Of a stretch of 64,000 bases of DNA, positions 17,410 through 25,890 are shown piece after piece (the first letter of the stretch is position 1; each line of letters begins with the position of its first letter). The translations under genes were made by a program, and so were the position numbers. The DNA is from Synechococcus sp. CCY 0621 (GTDB lineage: Bacteria; Cyanobacteriota; Cyanobacteriia; PCC-6307; Cyanobiaceae). The stretch covers positions 1 through 64,000 of the forward strand of contig NZ_JAFKRH010000040.1 of NCBI RefSeq assembly GCF_019038465.1, written 5' to 3'. The notes under the pieces are model-generated. The model did not search any database. It was not told the DNA's origin and worked only from the letters and a program-made list of their open reading frames with translations.

Positions 17410-18586
17410 GGCTCTCGGCACTGCGCCCCTGGGGCAGGGTCACCAGGGACCGTCCACCAGGGAACAACAGGGCGGACTCACCGGCGCGGAACCGCAGCCG
17501 GCCCCGGCGGCCGTGGGGGTGGTCGGCCTCCAATGGCGCGCGCCAGCGCAGCCGCTGGTCACCGAGCTGCACCTGATAGAGCCATTCCCGACCGAGGAAT
17601 TCCCGACCGGTGATCCAGGCTGGCCCTTCCTCCTCGGGCAGAAACTCCAGGGCCTGGGGGCGAACCATCACCTCGACGGCTTCCGCTGCCTCCGGGCCGT
17701 CTGCCCCCCGGGAGAGGGGCTCCAGCTCGCCGAGCACGGTCTGCAGCCGGCGGCCGCGCCAGCGGGCCGGCAACAGGTTGGACTGGAGCACGAACTGGCC
17801 CACGAAGGCGGTGGCTGGCTGGTCGACCAGCTCACGGGGCGGGGCGCACTGGTGCAACACCCCGTCGCGCAACACCCCCACCCGGTCGCAGATCGCCAGG
17901 GCCTCCTCCGGATCGTGGGTGACCATCAGGCCGCTGGCGCCGCAGCGGGCCAGCACCGCCGGCAGCTCGCTGCGCAGCCGCAGCCGCACCTCCACATCCA
18001 GGTTGGAGAAGGGCTCATCCAGCAGCACCACCGAGGGCGATGGCGCCAGGGCCCGGGCCATCGCCAGCCGCTGGCGCTGGCCGCCGGAGAGTTCGTGGGG
18101 ATAGCGGCGCTCCAGTCCGCCAAGCCCCAGCAGATCGAGCAGCCAGGCCACCCGGGCCGTGTCCTGGCCGCGGCGCAGGCCGAAGCAGGCATTCCGCCAG
18201 GCATCGAGGTGGGGGAAGAGGGCATCGTCCTGGAACACCATGCCCACACCCCGCCGTTCGGGGGGAAGCAGCCGCTCCGGACCCGCCACCTGCTGTCCGC
18301 CGATGCTGATGCTGCCGCGGCCGGGGCGCTCGAAGCCGGCGATCAGGCGCAACAGGGTGGTCTTGCCGCAGCCGGATGGGCCCAGCAGACCCACCAGTTC
18401 CCCCGCACCAAGAACGAGGTCGACCCCCTTGAGGGTCCAGGCAGAAACGTCGCGACCCGGGTACCGATACCAGAGGTCGTCGATGCGGACGTGGTCGCGG
18501 GTAGCGAGGCCGGTGATCTCCCCGGTGCTCGAAGCCGTGGTGGCGGCAGTGGCGGCAGGAGTGGCGATGGTGGTGGAAGAAGCCAT
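17393..18586 (-). CDS. ABC transporter ATP-binding protein, FutC/FbpC-like (iron(III)-type)
   Basis: About 397 residues. Walker A GPSGCGKTT, signature LSGGQRQRLAMARAL, Walker B VVLLDEPFSNLD and switch His in LMVTHDPEEAL are all present, followed by a C-terminal TOBE-like regulatory part. The layout resembles FutC/FbpC and other importer ATPases of the CUT1/iron type, but no permease or binding protein is adjacent. The N-terminus before residue 30 is Ala/Thr-rich and low complexity. I use ATG 18586; an ATG at 18604 is also possible but leaves just 11 bp to the divergent RidA gene. Iron specificity is inference. Confidence 0.85.
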   Translation of the reverse strand: MASSTTIATPAATAATTASSTGEITGLATRDHVRIDDLWYRYPGRDVSAWTLKGVDLVLGAGELVGLLGPSGCGKTTLLRLIAGFERPGRGSISIGGQQVAGPERLLPPERRGVGMVFQDDALFPHLDAWRNACFGLRRGQDTARVAWLLDLLGLGGLERRYPHELSGGQRQRLAMARALAPSPSVVLLDEPFSNLDVEVRLRLRSELPAVLARCGASGLMVTHDPEEALAICDRVGVLRDGVLHQCAPPRELVDQPATAFVGQFVLQSNLLPARWRGRRLQTVLGELEPLSRGADGPEAAEAVEVMVRPQALEFLPEEEGPAWITGREFLGREWLYQVQLGDQRLRWRAPLEADHPHGRRGRLRFRAGESALLFPGGRSLVTLPQGRSAESLSSPP

Positions 18587-18615
18587 AAGATCCCAGTCCC
18601 GCATTGTCACCCGTC

Positions 18616-19044
18616 ATGAGTTCCAGCGCTGGCGGGAGTGACGAAAGGCACAGGCCCTTGTCTCATCCGGTCCAAACCGCGGCCGCCCCCGCCCCGGTGG
18701 GCCCCTACAACCAGGCTGTGGTCGCCGGTGGCGTCCTGTACTGCTCCGGCCAGATCGCCCTGGATCCGGTGGGCGGGACGCTGGTGGGGGACGGCGACGT
18801 CGAGGCCGAAACCGTCCAGGTGCTGAGCAACCTGCAGGCGGTGCTGGCCGCCGCCGGCTGCGGCCCTGAGCAGGTGGTCCGCACCACGGTGTACCTGGTG
18901 GATCTGAACGACTTCGCCCGGGTCAACGCCTTGTACGCCGAGGTGTTCGGCGCGGGGGTGGCCCCAGCGCGGGCCTGCGTGCAGGTGGCGGCCCTGCCGA
19001 AGGGCGCGCGGGTGGAGATCGACGCCATCGCCGTGCTCGCCTGA
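18616..19044 (+). CDS. ridA: RidA-family (YjgF) enamine/imine deaminase
   Basis: About 142 residues with the RidA pattern: APAPVGPYNQAVVAGGVLYCSGQIALDP near the start, TVYLVDLNDFARVNALYAEVF, then PARACVQVAALPKGARVEIDAIA, containing the catalytic Arg and the hallmark R-x-x-V-x-V-x-x-L-P. RidA hydrolyses reactive 2-aminoacrylate and related imines. The ATG at 18616 is preferred to an upstream TTG. Residues 1-20 before the domain are unusually long and Ser/His-rich. It is divergent from the FutC-like gene. Confidence 0.9.
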   Translation: MSSSAGGSDERHRPLSHPVQTAAAPAPVGPYNQAVVAGGVLYCSGQIALDPVGGTLVGDGDVEAETVQVLSNLQAVLAAAGCGPEQVVRTTVYLVDLNDFARVNALYAEVFGAGVAPARACVQVAALPKGARVEIDAIAVLA

Positions 19045-19112
19045 GGCGGTTCCCAGCGAAGCCGCATGGCCATCGGCTAGCTGGGGGGGCCGGACTGCGG
19101 CAACCTGGGTCC

Positions 19113-19388
19113 ATGGAAACCCCCTTCGGCACCTGGTTTCACGAGGTGGTGGTGATGACACCGGGCCGCTTCGAGGAGGCCGTCGAGGCGGTGCTGGCGG
19201 TGCAGCAGTTCAAGACGGTGGTGCTCCACCTCAGCGCGATGGCGCCGGAGGAGGCCCAGCGCACGATTGATTTCGTCTCGGGCGGCGTCTTCGCCCTGGA
19301 CGGCCAGTCGGAACGCCTGGGGGACACCGTGTTCCTGTTCGCGCCGGCCCTGGTGACGATCAGCCGGGACGGCGATGAGCAGGACTGA
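19113..19388 (+). CDS. Stand-alone SepF domain (DUF552), short SepF paralogue
   Basis: 91 residues that match only the core of SepF (Cdv2/YlmF): VVVLHLSAMAPEEAQRTIDF, SGGVFALDGQSERLGDTVFLFAP and a final VTIS strand. Full-length cyanobacterial SepF, which tethers FtsZ to the membrane, is roughly twice as long with an N-terminal membrane-binding helix and a linker; both are absent here. The opening TWFHEVVVMTPGRFEEAVEAV aligns with the usual start of the domain. It precedes an L,D-transpeptidase gene by 78 bp. It may modulate SepF or FtsZ; this is inference. Confidence 0.8.
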   Translation: METPFGTWFHEVVVMTPGRFEEAVEAVLAVQQFKTVVLHLSAMAPEEAQRTIDFVSGGVFALDGQSERLGDTVFLFAPALVTISRDGDEQD

Positions 19389-19466
19389 GCCTTCCCGGAC
19401 TGGCTGCATCGCCCTTGTGGCACCCTCGCCGGGGCAGTAACACGGGCACCGGACCTTGTCCTGCCC

Positions 19467-20000
19467 ATGAAGCGATCCACTGGCCTGGCCCTGCTGGCCC
19501 TTGTCTGGGGCCTTATGGCGCCCCCGGGTGACCCCGGCCCCAGGGCCCTTGCCGTTGCAAGCAGCGGTCAGATGGTGCTGGTGCGCACCGAGCGGCAGCT
19601 GCCCGTCACCGGCGATCCGATCTGGGAGCTTCAGCTCCATCTCCCCGGCCAGCCGCCACGGGCCTACGAAGCCCTGGTGGGCCGGGTGCGGCGCCAGGAC
19701 GGCGACCGGGGCCGGCTGGGCAGCAAGGCGCCGTTGCCGCGGGGCCGCTACGCCGTGACCGAGATCACCCCCGTGGCCCCGACGGATGATGTGGAACTCG
19801 GCCGCTTTCTCTGGATCGGCCTGGAGCCGAGCTTCGCCACCGCCCGCCGGGGCCTTGGCATTCACCACGATCCCAGCGCCGGCCGGGGGCGCCGCAGCGG
19901 CACCGATGGCTGCATCGGCCTGATCCACGGCAACGACCTGCTGGTGCTGGGCGATCTGCTGCGCCGCAGCGGCACCACCGAACTGGTGGTGCGGGACTAA
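19467..20000 (+). CDS. YkuD-type L,D-transpeptidase, exported
   Basis: 177 residues with an N-terminal signal sequence (KRSTGLALLALVWGLMAPP, cleavage expected near residue 30). The catalytic region is LGIHHDPSAG followed by SGTDGCIGL, where the Cys is the YkuD nucleophile; the usual Arg after the Cys-Ile pair is replaced by Gly. Upstream GSKAPLPRGRYAVTEI is another family element. The family forms 3-3 cross-links in, or attaches proteins to, peptidoglycan in the periplasm. The gene follows the SepF-like gene on the same strand. Confidence 0.83.
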   Translation: MKRSTGLALLALVWGLMAPPGDPGPRALAVASSGQMVLVRTERQLPVTGDPIWELQLHLPGQPPRAYEALVGRVRRQDGDRGRLGSKAPLPRGRYAVTEITPVAPTDDVELGRFLWIGLEPSFATARRGLGIHHDPSAGRGRRSGTDGCIGLIHGNDLLVLGDLLRRSGTTELVVRD

Positions 20001-20024
20001 GCAATGTTCGAGCGTGGCCGGTGT

Positions 20025-20255
20025 TCAGGCGCCGCCAGCCAGGGCCTCCTTCAGGCGCGGCTCCAGTTCCCTGCGCTGGGCCGGATCTCCCACCAGCATC
20101 AGGGTCCCGGTGCCGGGCCACCAGTTGAGGCGCAGGTTCGATTCGCCGTCCTCGATCACCAGCATCTCGAAGGCCCCCTCATGCACCCAGTGGCCCTGGC
20201 AGCCGAGGCCCTCGACCAGTGCCTGGAGCTCCGCCAGGGATCCGTTGAAGGTCAC
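20025..20255 (-). CDS. Small conserved-type hypothetical protein (76 aa)
   Basis: 76 residues, GTG start at 20255. It alternates helix and strand: SLAELQALVEGLGCQGHW, EMLVIEDGESNLRLNWWPGTGTLML, then a helical tail. I do not recognise the family with certainty; it looks like a small cyanobacterial soluble protein. The NxRLNWW-PGTGT segment is distinctive and would make a good search seed. No membrane segment or signal is seen. It lies between two plus-strand genes and is transcribed on its own. Confidence 0.6.
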   Translation of the reverse strand: MTFNGSLAELQALVEGLGCQGHWVHEGAFEMLVIEDGESNLRLNWWPGTGTLMLVGDPAQRRELEPRLKEALAGGA

Positions 20256-20349
20256 AGGGCCGTTTTCAGGTGGGGCAATTTTAGGGACACTGGCGGAATC
20301 CGGACCCGGGACGAACCGATGCGACTGTCCGTGCCGGGAAACCCGATTA

Positions 20350-20371
20350 CCGTCCCCACACGCAGGGACGG
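20350..20371 (+). promoter_or_regulatory. Hairpin just before the KefF-like start codon
   Basis: CCGTCCC and GGGACGG form a perfect 7-bp stem with an 8-base loop, ending 3 bases before the ATG at 20375. In the mRNA it would cover the place of the ribosome-binding site, so it might lower or control initiation. It is equally placed to be a DNA operator. Confidence 0.35.
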
Positions 20372-20374
20372 CCC

Positions 20375-21010
20375 ATGGACACAGCCAACCGCATTCTCGT
20401 GCTGTTCGCCCATCCGGCCCTGCACAAATCCTGGGTGAACCGACGCCTGATCCGGGCCATCGACGACCTCGAAGACGTCACTCTGCACGACCTTTACGAG
20501 GCCTATCCCGGCTTCCACATCGACGTCAAACGGGAGCAGGACCTGCTGCTTGCCCACGACGTGATCGTGTTCCAGCACCCGTTTTACTGGTACAGCAGTC
20601 CGGCGATTCTCAAGGAGTGGCAGGACCTGGTACTCGAGCACGGCTTCGCCTACGGCTCCGGCGGCACGGCCCTGGGGGGCAAGAAGTTTCTCTCGGCCAT
20701 CACCACCGGCGGCCAGCACGGGGCCTACGGCCGCTCCGGCGCCAACCGCTTCACGATCCGGGAACTGCTGACGCCTTTTGAGCAGACCGCACACCTTTGC
20801 GGCATGGACTACCTGCCCCCCTTTGTGATCCACGGCACCCATCTCCTCCGGGAGGCCGGCCAGATTGCCCCCTACGCCCGCGCTTACCGGCACCTGCTCA
20901 TGGGGCTGCGGGATGACACGCTCCGCTGGGATGCTCTCGCAGAAGGGGAGTATCTGCATCAGAACTTCGAACGGGTGCTCAGCCCCTCCCCGGTGACCGA
21001 CCATGCATGA
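20375..21010 (+). CDS. KefF/KefG-like NAD(P)H:quinone oxidoreductase (ancillary subunit of K+ efflux system)
   Basis: 211 residues of the flavodoxin-like NQO family. ILVLFAHPALHKSWVNRRLI is the phosphate-binding opening, VFQHPFYWYSSPAILKEWQD and KFLSAITTGG are the marker segments of KefF/KefG. In enterobacteria these flavoproteins bind KefC or KefB and are needed for full efflux. The following gene is a KefB/KefC-type antiporter whose ATG at 21003 lies inside this gene's last codons (8 bp overlap). This directly supports a two-subunit efflux system. Confidence 0.9.
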   Translation: MDTANRILVLFAHPALHKSWVNRRLIRAIDDLEDVTLHDLYEAYPGFHIDVKREQDLLLAHDVIVFQHPFYWYSSPAILKEWQDLVLEHGFAYGSGGTALGGKKFLSAITTGGQHGAYGRSGANRFTIRELLTPFEQTAHLCGMDYLPPFVIHGTHLLREAGQIAPYARAYRHLLMGLRDDTLRWDALAEGEYLHQNFERVLSPSPVTDHA

Positions 21011-22859
21011 CGAAAGCCTGTTCCTGCAGGCCTTCATCTATCTCGCTGCGGCTGTGGTGGCGGTGCCGATCTCCAACCGGATGGGGCTCGGTTCGGTACT
21101 CGGCTACCTCATCGCCGGGGTGGTCATCGGCCCCTTCGGCCTGCGTCTGGTCGGGCAGGAGGGGGAGGACGTGATGCACTTCGCCGAGTTCGGCGTGGTG
21201 ATGCTGCTGTTCCTGGTGGGGCTGGAACTGCAGCCCTCCAGGCTGTGGCGACTGCGACTGCCGATCCTCGGCATGGGGGGTCTTCAGGTGCTGGCCACCG
21301 CCCTGTTGATCGCGGCCCTGGCCATGGTGCTCGGGCTGACCTGGCCAATGGCCCTGGCGGTGGGCCTGATCCTGTCGATGTCATCGACGGCCATCGGCCT
21401 GCAAAGCCTCGACGAGAAGGGCCTGGCGAAAACCGACGCGGGCCAGTCGGCCTTCTCGGTGCTGCTCTTCCAGGACATCGCAGTGATCCCGATCCTGGCG
21501 TTGCTGCCGCTGCTGGCCTACGAGAAGGTCGATCTGGGCGGCCACGGGCCAGCACTCAATCCCTGGCTGCAGGCCGTGATGGTGCTTGGGATCGTGGCCG
21601 GGATCATCGTCGGCGGCCGATACCTGATGCGGCCCGTGTTTCGCATCGTGGCCGCCACCCGGCTGCGGGAGGTGTTCACGGCCATGGCCCTGCTGCTGGT
21701 GATCGGCATCGCGCTGGCCATGCAGACCGTGGGCCTCTCGCCTGCCCTGGGCACCTTCGTCGCCGGCGTGGTGCTGGCCGACAACGAATACCGCCATGAG
21801 CTGGAGGGCGACATCGCTCCGTTCAAGGGCCTGCTGCTGGGGCTGTTCTTTCTCACCGTTGGCGCCAGCATCGATTTCCGGCTGCTGATCGAGCGGCCCT
21901 GGCTGATCCTTGGCCTGGTGCTGGCCCTGGTGGTCGCCAAACTGGGCGTGCTGGTGGCTCTGGGACGGGGTTTCCGCCTGGCGTGGAGCCAGACCCTCCT
22001 GTTCGGCTTCGCCCTCGCCCAGGGGGGGGAGTTCGCCTTCGTCCTGTTCTCCTTCGCCACCAAGGCGAGGGTGCTGCCTGAAAGCCTCACGGCCGTGCTC
22101 GTGGCGGTGGTGGCGTTCTCCATGCTGCTCACCCCCCTGCTGCTGATCGCCAACGAACGCTGGCTCCAGCCCCGTTTCGCCAGCCCGGCTAAAGAACGGG
22201 AGCCCGACGGCATCGATGAGAGCGAAAACCCGGTGATCATTGCCGGCTTCGGCCGTTTCGGCCAGGTGGTGGGGCGGCTGCTGCTGGCCCACCGCTGTCG
22301 CATCACCGTGCTTGATCACAGCCCCGCCCAGATCGATCTGCTGCGTCGCTTCGGGTGGAAAGTGTTCTACGGCGATGCCGGTCGGCTCGATCTGCTGCAG
22401 GCGGCTGGCGCCGCCCAGGCCCGGCTGCTGGTGGTGGCGATTGACGATCCCGACAAGGCGCTGGAGATCGTGGCCCTGGCCCAGAAGCATTTCCCCCACC
22501 TGGCGATCCTGGCCAGGGCCCAGGATCGCCGCCATGCCTACGCCTTGATCCGCCAGGGGGTGAGCCTGATCCGGCGGGAAACCTTCGGCTCTGCCCTGGA
22601 GACGGGCATCGATGCCCTCAAACTGCTGGGCGTGCGGGCCCACCGGGCCCATCGAATCGCCCAGACCTTCCGTCAGCACGATGAGGCCGCGCTGCAGGAA
22701 ATGGCGAGGATCGAAGGCGACGATGCACAGGTGATCGCCCGTTCGCGTCAGCTGACCCATGACCTGGAGCAGTTGCTTCAGGCCGACGGGGACAGCATCG
22801 GCGCTGACAATGACCAGGCCTGGGACGTGGTCGCCCGTCGGGGACTGTCGCAGGTTTGA
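21003..22859 (+). CDS. KefB/KefC-type cation:proton antiporter (CPA2) with TrkA-N domain
   Basis: 618 residues. About 12 membrane helices occupy residues 1-385, with typical LGYLIAGVVIGPFGL and LSMSSTAIGLQSL. The NAD-binding TrkA-N domain follows (VIIAGFGRFGQVVGRLLLAH from about residue 412; VLDHS ends the dinucleotide fold). KefC proteins are glutathione-gated K+ efflux systems responding to electrophiles such as methylglyoxal. In this window gloB could act in the same stress, though it is distant. Overlap with the KefF-like gene implies coupled translation. Confidence 0.93.
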   Translation: MHDESLFLQAFIYLAAAVVAVPISNRMGLGSVLGYLIAGVVIGPFGLRLVGQEGEDVMHFAEFGVVMLLFLVGLELQPSRLWRLRLPILGMGGLQVLATALLIAALAMVLGLTWPMALAVGLILSMSSTAIGLQSLDEKGLAKTDAGQSAFSVLLFQDIAVIPILALLPLLAYEKVDLGGHGPALNPWLQAVMVLGIVAGIIVGGRYLMRPVFRIVAATRLREVFTAMALLLVIGIALAMQTVGLSPALGTFVAGVVLADNEYRHELEGDIAPFKGLLLGLFFLTVGASIDFRLLIERPWLILGLVLALVVAKLGVLVALGRGFRLAWSQTLLFGFALAQGGEFAFVLFSFATKARVLPESLTAVLVAVVAFSMLLTPLLLIANERWLQPRFASPAKEREPDGIDESENPVIIAGFGRFGQVVGRLLLAHRCRITVLDHSPAQIDLLRRFGWKVFYGDAGRLDLLQAAGAAQARLLVVAIDDPDKALEIVALAQKHFPHLAILARAQDRRHAYALIRQGVSLIRRETFGSALETGIDALKLLGVRAHRAHRIAQTFRQHDEAALQEMARIEGDDAQVIARSRQLTHDLEQLLQADGDSIGADNDQAWDVVARRGLSQV

Positions 22860-22874
22860 GCCCGGCCGCGTCCC

Positions 22875-23135
22875 TCAAAGGGCCGTCGCCTCCGATGGTC
22901 CCTCCAAGGGCCCCTGTTCCTGCGGCAGCTGCTGCCAGCCCGGTTGCCAGGCGTCGCGATCGCGCAGTTCACCCAGGGGAACCAGCAGCCGGTAGCCGGG
23001 ATCCAGCACCGCCTGCAGCTCTAGGGTCCGCCCCCGGCCGTGGCCCCGCTGGCCCAGGGCGGCGAAATGGCGGTAGCCGCTACTGCGCTCGGCCTGGGCG
23101 GGCTGGGCGGTCCAGGCGGTGGGGAGCTTGATCAC
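22875..23135 (-). CDS. TIGR02450-type small Trp-rich protein
   Basis: 86 residues. It matches the pattern of the small Trp-rich family: TAWTAQPAQAERSSGYRHF at the start, then LELQAVLDPGYRLLVPLGELRD and a final WQPGWQQLP. The function of the family is unknown. The GTG start at 23135 lies 18 bp after the FAH-family stop, so it is likely co-transcribed with that gene. The carboxyl end is Glu/Gly/Pro-rich. Confidence 0.68.
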   Translation of the reverse strand: MIKLPTAWTAQPAQAERSSGYRHFAALGQRGHGRGRTLELQAVLDPGYRLLVPLGELRDRDAWQPGWQQLPQEQGPLEGPSEATAL

Positions 23136-23153
23136 GCGGTGTTCCGGGGCCGT

Positions 23154-23981
23154 TCAGGGGGTCTGGGTGGGGATGGGTTCGTCGATCACCGGGTTGCGCA
23201 ATACGCCGATACCTTCGATCTCCACTTCGACCGTATCGCCGCTGCGCAGCCAGCGGGGTGGATCGGCCGCCATGCCCACGCCACTGGGGGTGCCGGTGAG
23301 GATCACGGTGCCGGCCAGCAGAGTGGTGCTGGCGCTGAGGAATTCGATGATCGCCGCCACTGGAAAGATCATGTCGGCGGTGCTGGCCGCCTGCACCGTT
23401 TCACCGTTGAGACGGGTCTGCAGGCTGAGGGCCTGGGGATCGGGGATCGCGGCGGCACGCACCAGACAGGGGCCCAGGGGCGCGAAGCTGTCGAAGCTCT
23501 TGCCGCGGCACCACTGACCGCCACCGAGGCGTTGCTGCTTCTGCCAGTCGCGGGCGCTGACATCGTTGGCGCAGGTGTAGCCCAGCACCACGTCCAGGGC
23601 CTCGGAACGCGACACATTGCGGCAGGTGCGGCCGATCACCACCGCCAGTTCCCCCTCGTAATCCACCTGGTGGCTGGCCGCGGTGGTGGGCAAAGTGATC
23701 GGCGCCTCCGGGTGCTGCACCGCCCCCGGCGATTTCATGAACAGCACCGGATGGGTGGGGATCGCCGCGCCGGTTTCGGCGGCATGGCGGCGGTAATTGA
23801 GGCCGATGCAGAGGATGGCCCGGGGCTCCAGGGGGGCCAGAATCCGCTCCACCGCGGCCGGCTCGCCCGTGGGCACCAGTTCGCCGAACAGGTCGCCCGC
23901 CAGGAGCTCCAGGCGCCCGTCGGGATCCAGACGGGCGTGGTGGATGCCGCCTGCCGACTCCCGGTAGCGCACGATCTTCAT
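23154..23981 (-). CDS. Fumarylacetoacetate hydrolase (FAH)-family protein
   Basis: About 275 residues. ILCIGLNYRRHAAETG, VLFMKSPGAV, VDYEGELAVVIGR (metal-binding Glu residues), GYTCANDVSARDWQ and GTPSGVGMAADPP are the FAH-family landmarks. Members include oxaloacetate decarboxylases/tautomerases, acylpyruvases and catabolic hydratases; the sequence alone does not pick one. A role in oxaloacetate handling would fit the divergent malic enzyme gene, but this is inference. I chose the ATG at 23981 over the longer frame, whose extra 45 residues are Pro/Ser-rich and non-conserved. Confidence 0.87.
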   Translation of the reverse strand: MKIVRYRESAGGIHHARLDPDGRLELLAGDLFGELVPTGEPAAVERILAPLEPRAILCIGLNYRRHAAETGAAIPTHPVLFMKSPGAVQHPEAPITLPTTAASHQVDYEGELAVVIGRTCRNVSRSEALDVVLGYTCANDVSARDWQKQQRLGGGQWCRGKSFDSFAPLGPCLVRAAAIPDPQALSLQTRLNGETVQAASTADMIFPVAAIIEFLSASTTLLAGTVILTGTPSGVGMAADPPRWLRSGDTVEVEIEGIGVLRNPVIDEPIPTQTP

Positions 23982-24100
23982 GGGGGGTGCACGCAGAAGC
24001 TGCCGGGGGGCTGCCGAGGAGGGTGCCGGAGGCCCGGAGGAAACACTCTCGCCCAGCAGCCCATGGATGATGGGGGCGCCAGCGGACCGAGGAGCACGCC

Positions 24101-25846
24101 GTGGTCGCCGAAACACGTCGCCAGCGGAGCACGCTCCTCCGCGGCGCCGAGCTGCTGAATGACCCCTTGCTCAACAAGGGCACCGCCTTCAGCCGGGCGG
24201 AGCGCCAGGCCCTGGGCCTGGAGTCCCTGCTGCCCTGGCAGGTGGAGAGCATCGAGACCCAGGTGGAGCGCTGCCGGCTGGCCTTCGGCGCCATGGGCAG
24301 CGACCTGGAGCGATACGCCTACCTCCAGACCCTGAGGGAGCGGAACGTCACCCTCTTTCACCGCTTCCTCGCCGACCACATCGAGCTGGCGATGCCGATC
24401 GTCTACACCCCCACGGTGGGGCAGGCGATCCAGCACTTCAGCCACACCTACCGCAGCCCCAGCCAGGGGATCTACCTGGCGGCACCGCAGCAGCAGCGGC
24501 TCGAGGAGCTGCTGGCCCAGGCCTGCGGCGACCGCTCCCCGGACCTGCTCCTGGTCACCGACGCCCAGGGGATCCTCGGCATCGGCGACCAGGGGGTGGG
24601 GGGCATCCAGATCTGCCAGGGGAAGCTGGCCGTCTACACCCTCTGTGCCGGGCTGGATCCGGCCCGCGGGCTGCCTGTGATGCTCGATGTGGGCACCGAC
24701 CGGCCCGAACTGCTCGCCGACCCCTGCTACCCCGGCCTGCGCCAGCCTCGGCTGCAGGGGGAGGCCTACACCGCGTTCCTCGACTGCTTCATCACGGCGG
24801 TGCAGCGGGTGTGCCCAGGCGCCCTGGTGCACTGGGAGGACTTCGGCGCCGACCATGCGCGCCCCGTGCTGGAAGCCTACCGGCACCGGGTGCCGAGCTT
24901 CAACGACGACATCCAGGGCACCAGCAGCGTGGCCGCCGCGGCGATCCTGGCCGGCCTGCGGGGCCTCGGCAAGCCGCTGGCCGACCAGCAGATCGTCATC
25001 TTCGGGGCGGGCAGTGCCGGTTGCGGCATTGCCGAGCGGCTGTGGCGCCTGCTGCAGCGGGCGGGACTCAGCGCCGCCGCGGCCGCCGATCGTCTCTGGC
25101 TGATCGACCGCGCTGGGCTGATCCACTCCGCCACCCTGGGCCTGGCAGACGGCGCCCGGCCGTTTGCCAAATCGCAGCAGCAACTGGCTGAACGGTTCGG
25201 GGCGGAGGCCGGCGAGAGCACCCAAGGGCCGGGCCTGCTGTCGGTGGTCGAAGCGGTGCGGCCGGGGGTGCTGATCGGCACTTCCACCGCCGCCGGGGCC
25301 TTCGACCAGGCGGTGGTGGAGGCGCTTTGCTGCGGCGGCGAACGGCCGATCGTTCTGCCCCTCTCCAATCCCACCCACCTGGCGGAGATCACCCCGGAGA
25401 ACCTGCTGCGCTGGAGCCAGGGCCGGGCCCTGGTGGCCACCGGCAGCCCCTTCGCGCCTGTGGCCTGCACCGGCAGCACCGGCCAGCCGATCGAACGGGT
25501 GATCGGTCAATGCAACAACTGCTTCGTGTTCCCCGGCCTGGGCTATGGGGCCGTGGCGGTGGGCGCCACGGAGGTGAGCGACACCATGATCGACGCCAGC
25601 ATTGAAGCCCTGGCCCGGGTGATTCCGGCCGCCAGCGATCCTGAGGCGCCACTGATGCCGCCCCTTTCGGCCGTGCAGGCGGTGTCCCGGGCCGTGGCCG
25701 AAGCGGTGGCGCTCGCGGCGGTGCAGGAAGGACTGGCGCGTCTCGCCACCACCCCTGAAGCCGCCATCGCCAGATTGGAGAGGTCTCGCTGGAGCCCTGT
25801 TTATGCCGAGTTGACGATCACCGAAGAACCGAAAACGGTCGATTAG
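24101..25846 (+). CDS. NAD-dependent malic enzyme
   Basis: 581 residues, the long malic-enzyme type. MPIVYTPTVGQAIQ is the conserved Tyr-containing block, QGILGIGDQGVGG and VHWEDFGADHARPVLEAY follow (metal-binding Glu-Asp), and IFGAGSAGCGIAERL is the dinucleotide fold. It decarboxylates malate to pyruvate, giving NAD(P)H. Pyruvate so made could feed the PFOR encoded later in the window. It begins with GTG at 24101; a 119-bp gap separates it from the divergent FAH gene. Cofactor preference is from family, not proven. Confidence 0.93.
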   Translation: MVAETRRQRSTLLRGAELLNDPLLNKGTAFSRAERQALGLESLLPWQVESIETQVERCRLAFGAMGSDLERYAYLQTLRERNVTLFHRFLADHIELAMPIVYTPTVGQAIQHFSHTYRSPSQGIYLAAPQQQRLEELLAQACGDRSPDLLLVTDAQGILGIGDQGVGGIQICQGKLAVYTLCAGLDPARGLPVMLDVGTDRPELLADPCYPGLRQPRLQGEAYTAFLDCFITAVQRVCPGALVHWEDFGADHARPVLEAYRHRVPSFNDDIQGTSSVAAAAILAGLRGLGKPLADQQIVIFGAGSAGCGIAERLWRLLQRAGLSAAAAADRLWLIDRAGLIHSATLGLADGARPFAKSQQQLAERFGAEAGESTQGPGLLSVVEAVRPGVLIGTSTAAGAFDQAVVEALCCGGERPIVLPLSNPTHLAEITPENLLRWSQGRALVATGSPFAPVACTGSTGQPIERVIGQCNNCFVFPGLGYGAVAVGATEVSDTMIDASIEALARVIPAASDPEAPLMPPLSAVQAVSRAVAEAVALAAVQEGLARLATTPEAAIARLERSRWSPVYAELTITEEPKTVD

Positions 25847-25856
25847 GGTCCATTCG

Positions 25857-25869
25857 TGTTACTGTAACA
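25857..25869. promoter_or_regulatory. Perfect palindrome upstream of the GT87-like gene
   Basis: TGTTAC-T-GTAACA is a perfect inverted repeat with a one-base centre, 21 bp before the ATG at 25891 and 10 bp after the malic enzyme stop. It is close enough to the start to act as an operator or a promoter element. No regulator is inferred. Confidence 0.35.
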
Positions 25870-25890
25870 ACAGCATTACTGACGGAATCA

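Noticed and set aside
20004-20438. Plus-strand frame with a GIRTRDEPM-type segment, resembling tRNA-derived false proteins
   Set aside because: I tested 20280-20345 for a tRNA fold; no T-arm or acceptor stem forms, and the frame has no family. Neither tRNA nor protein is supported.
22875-23135. Alternative plus-strand coding frames over the Trp-rich gene
   Set aside because: The minus frame keeps the WTA...W..GW pattern of a known small family; the plus frames are Ala/Gly/Pro-rich only.
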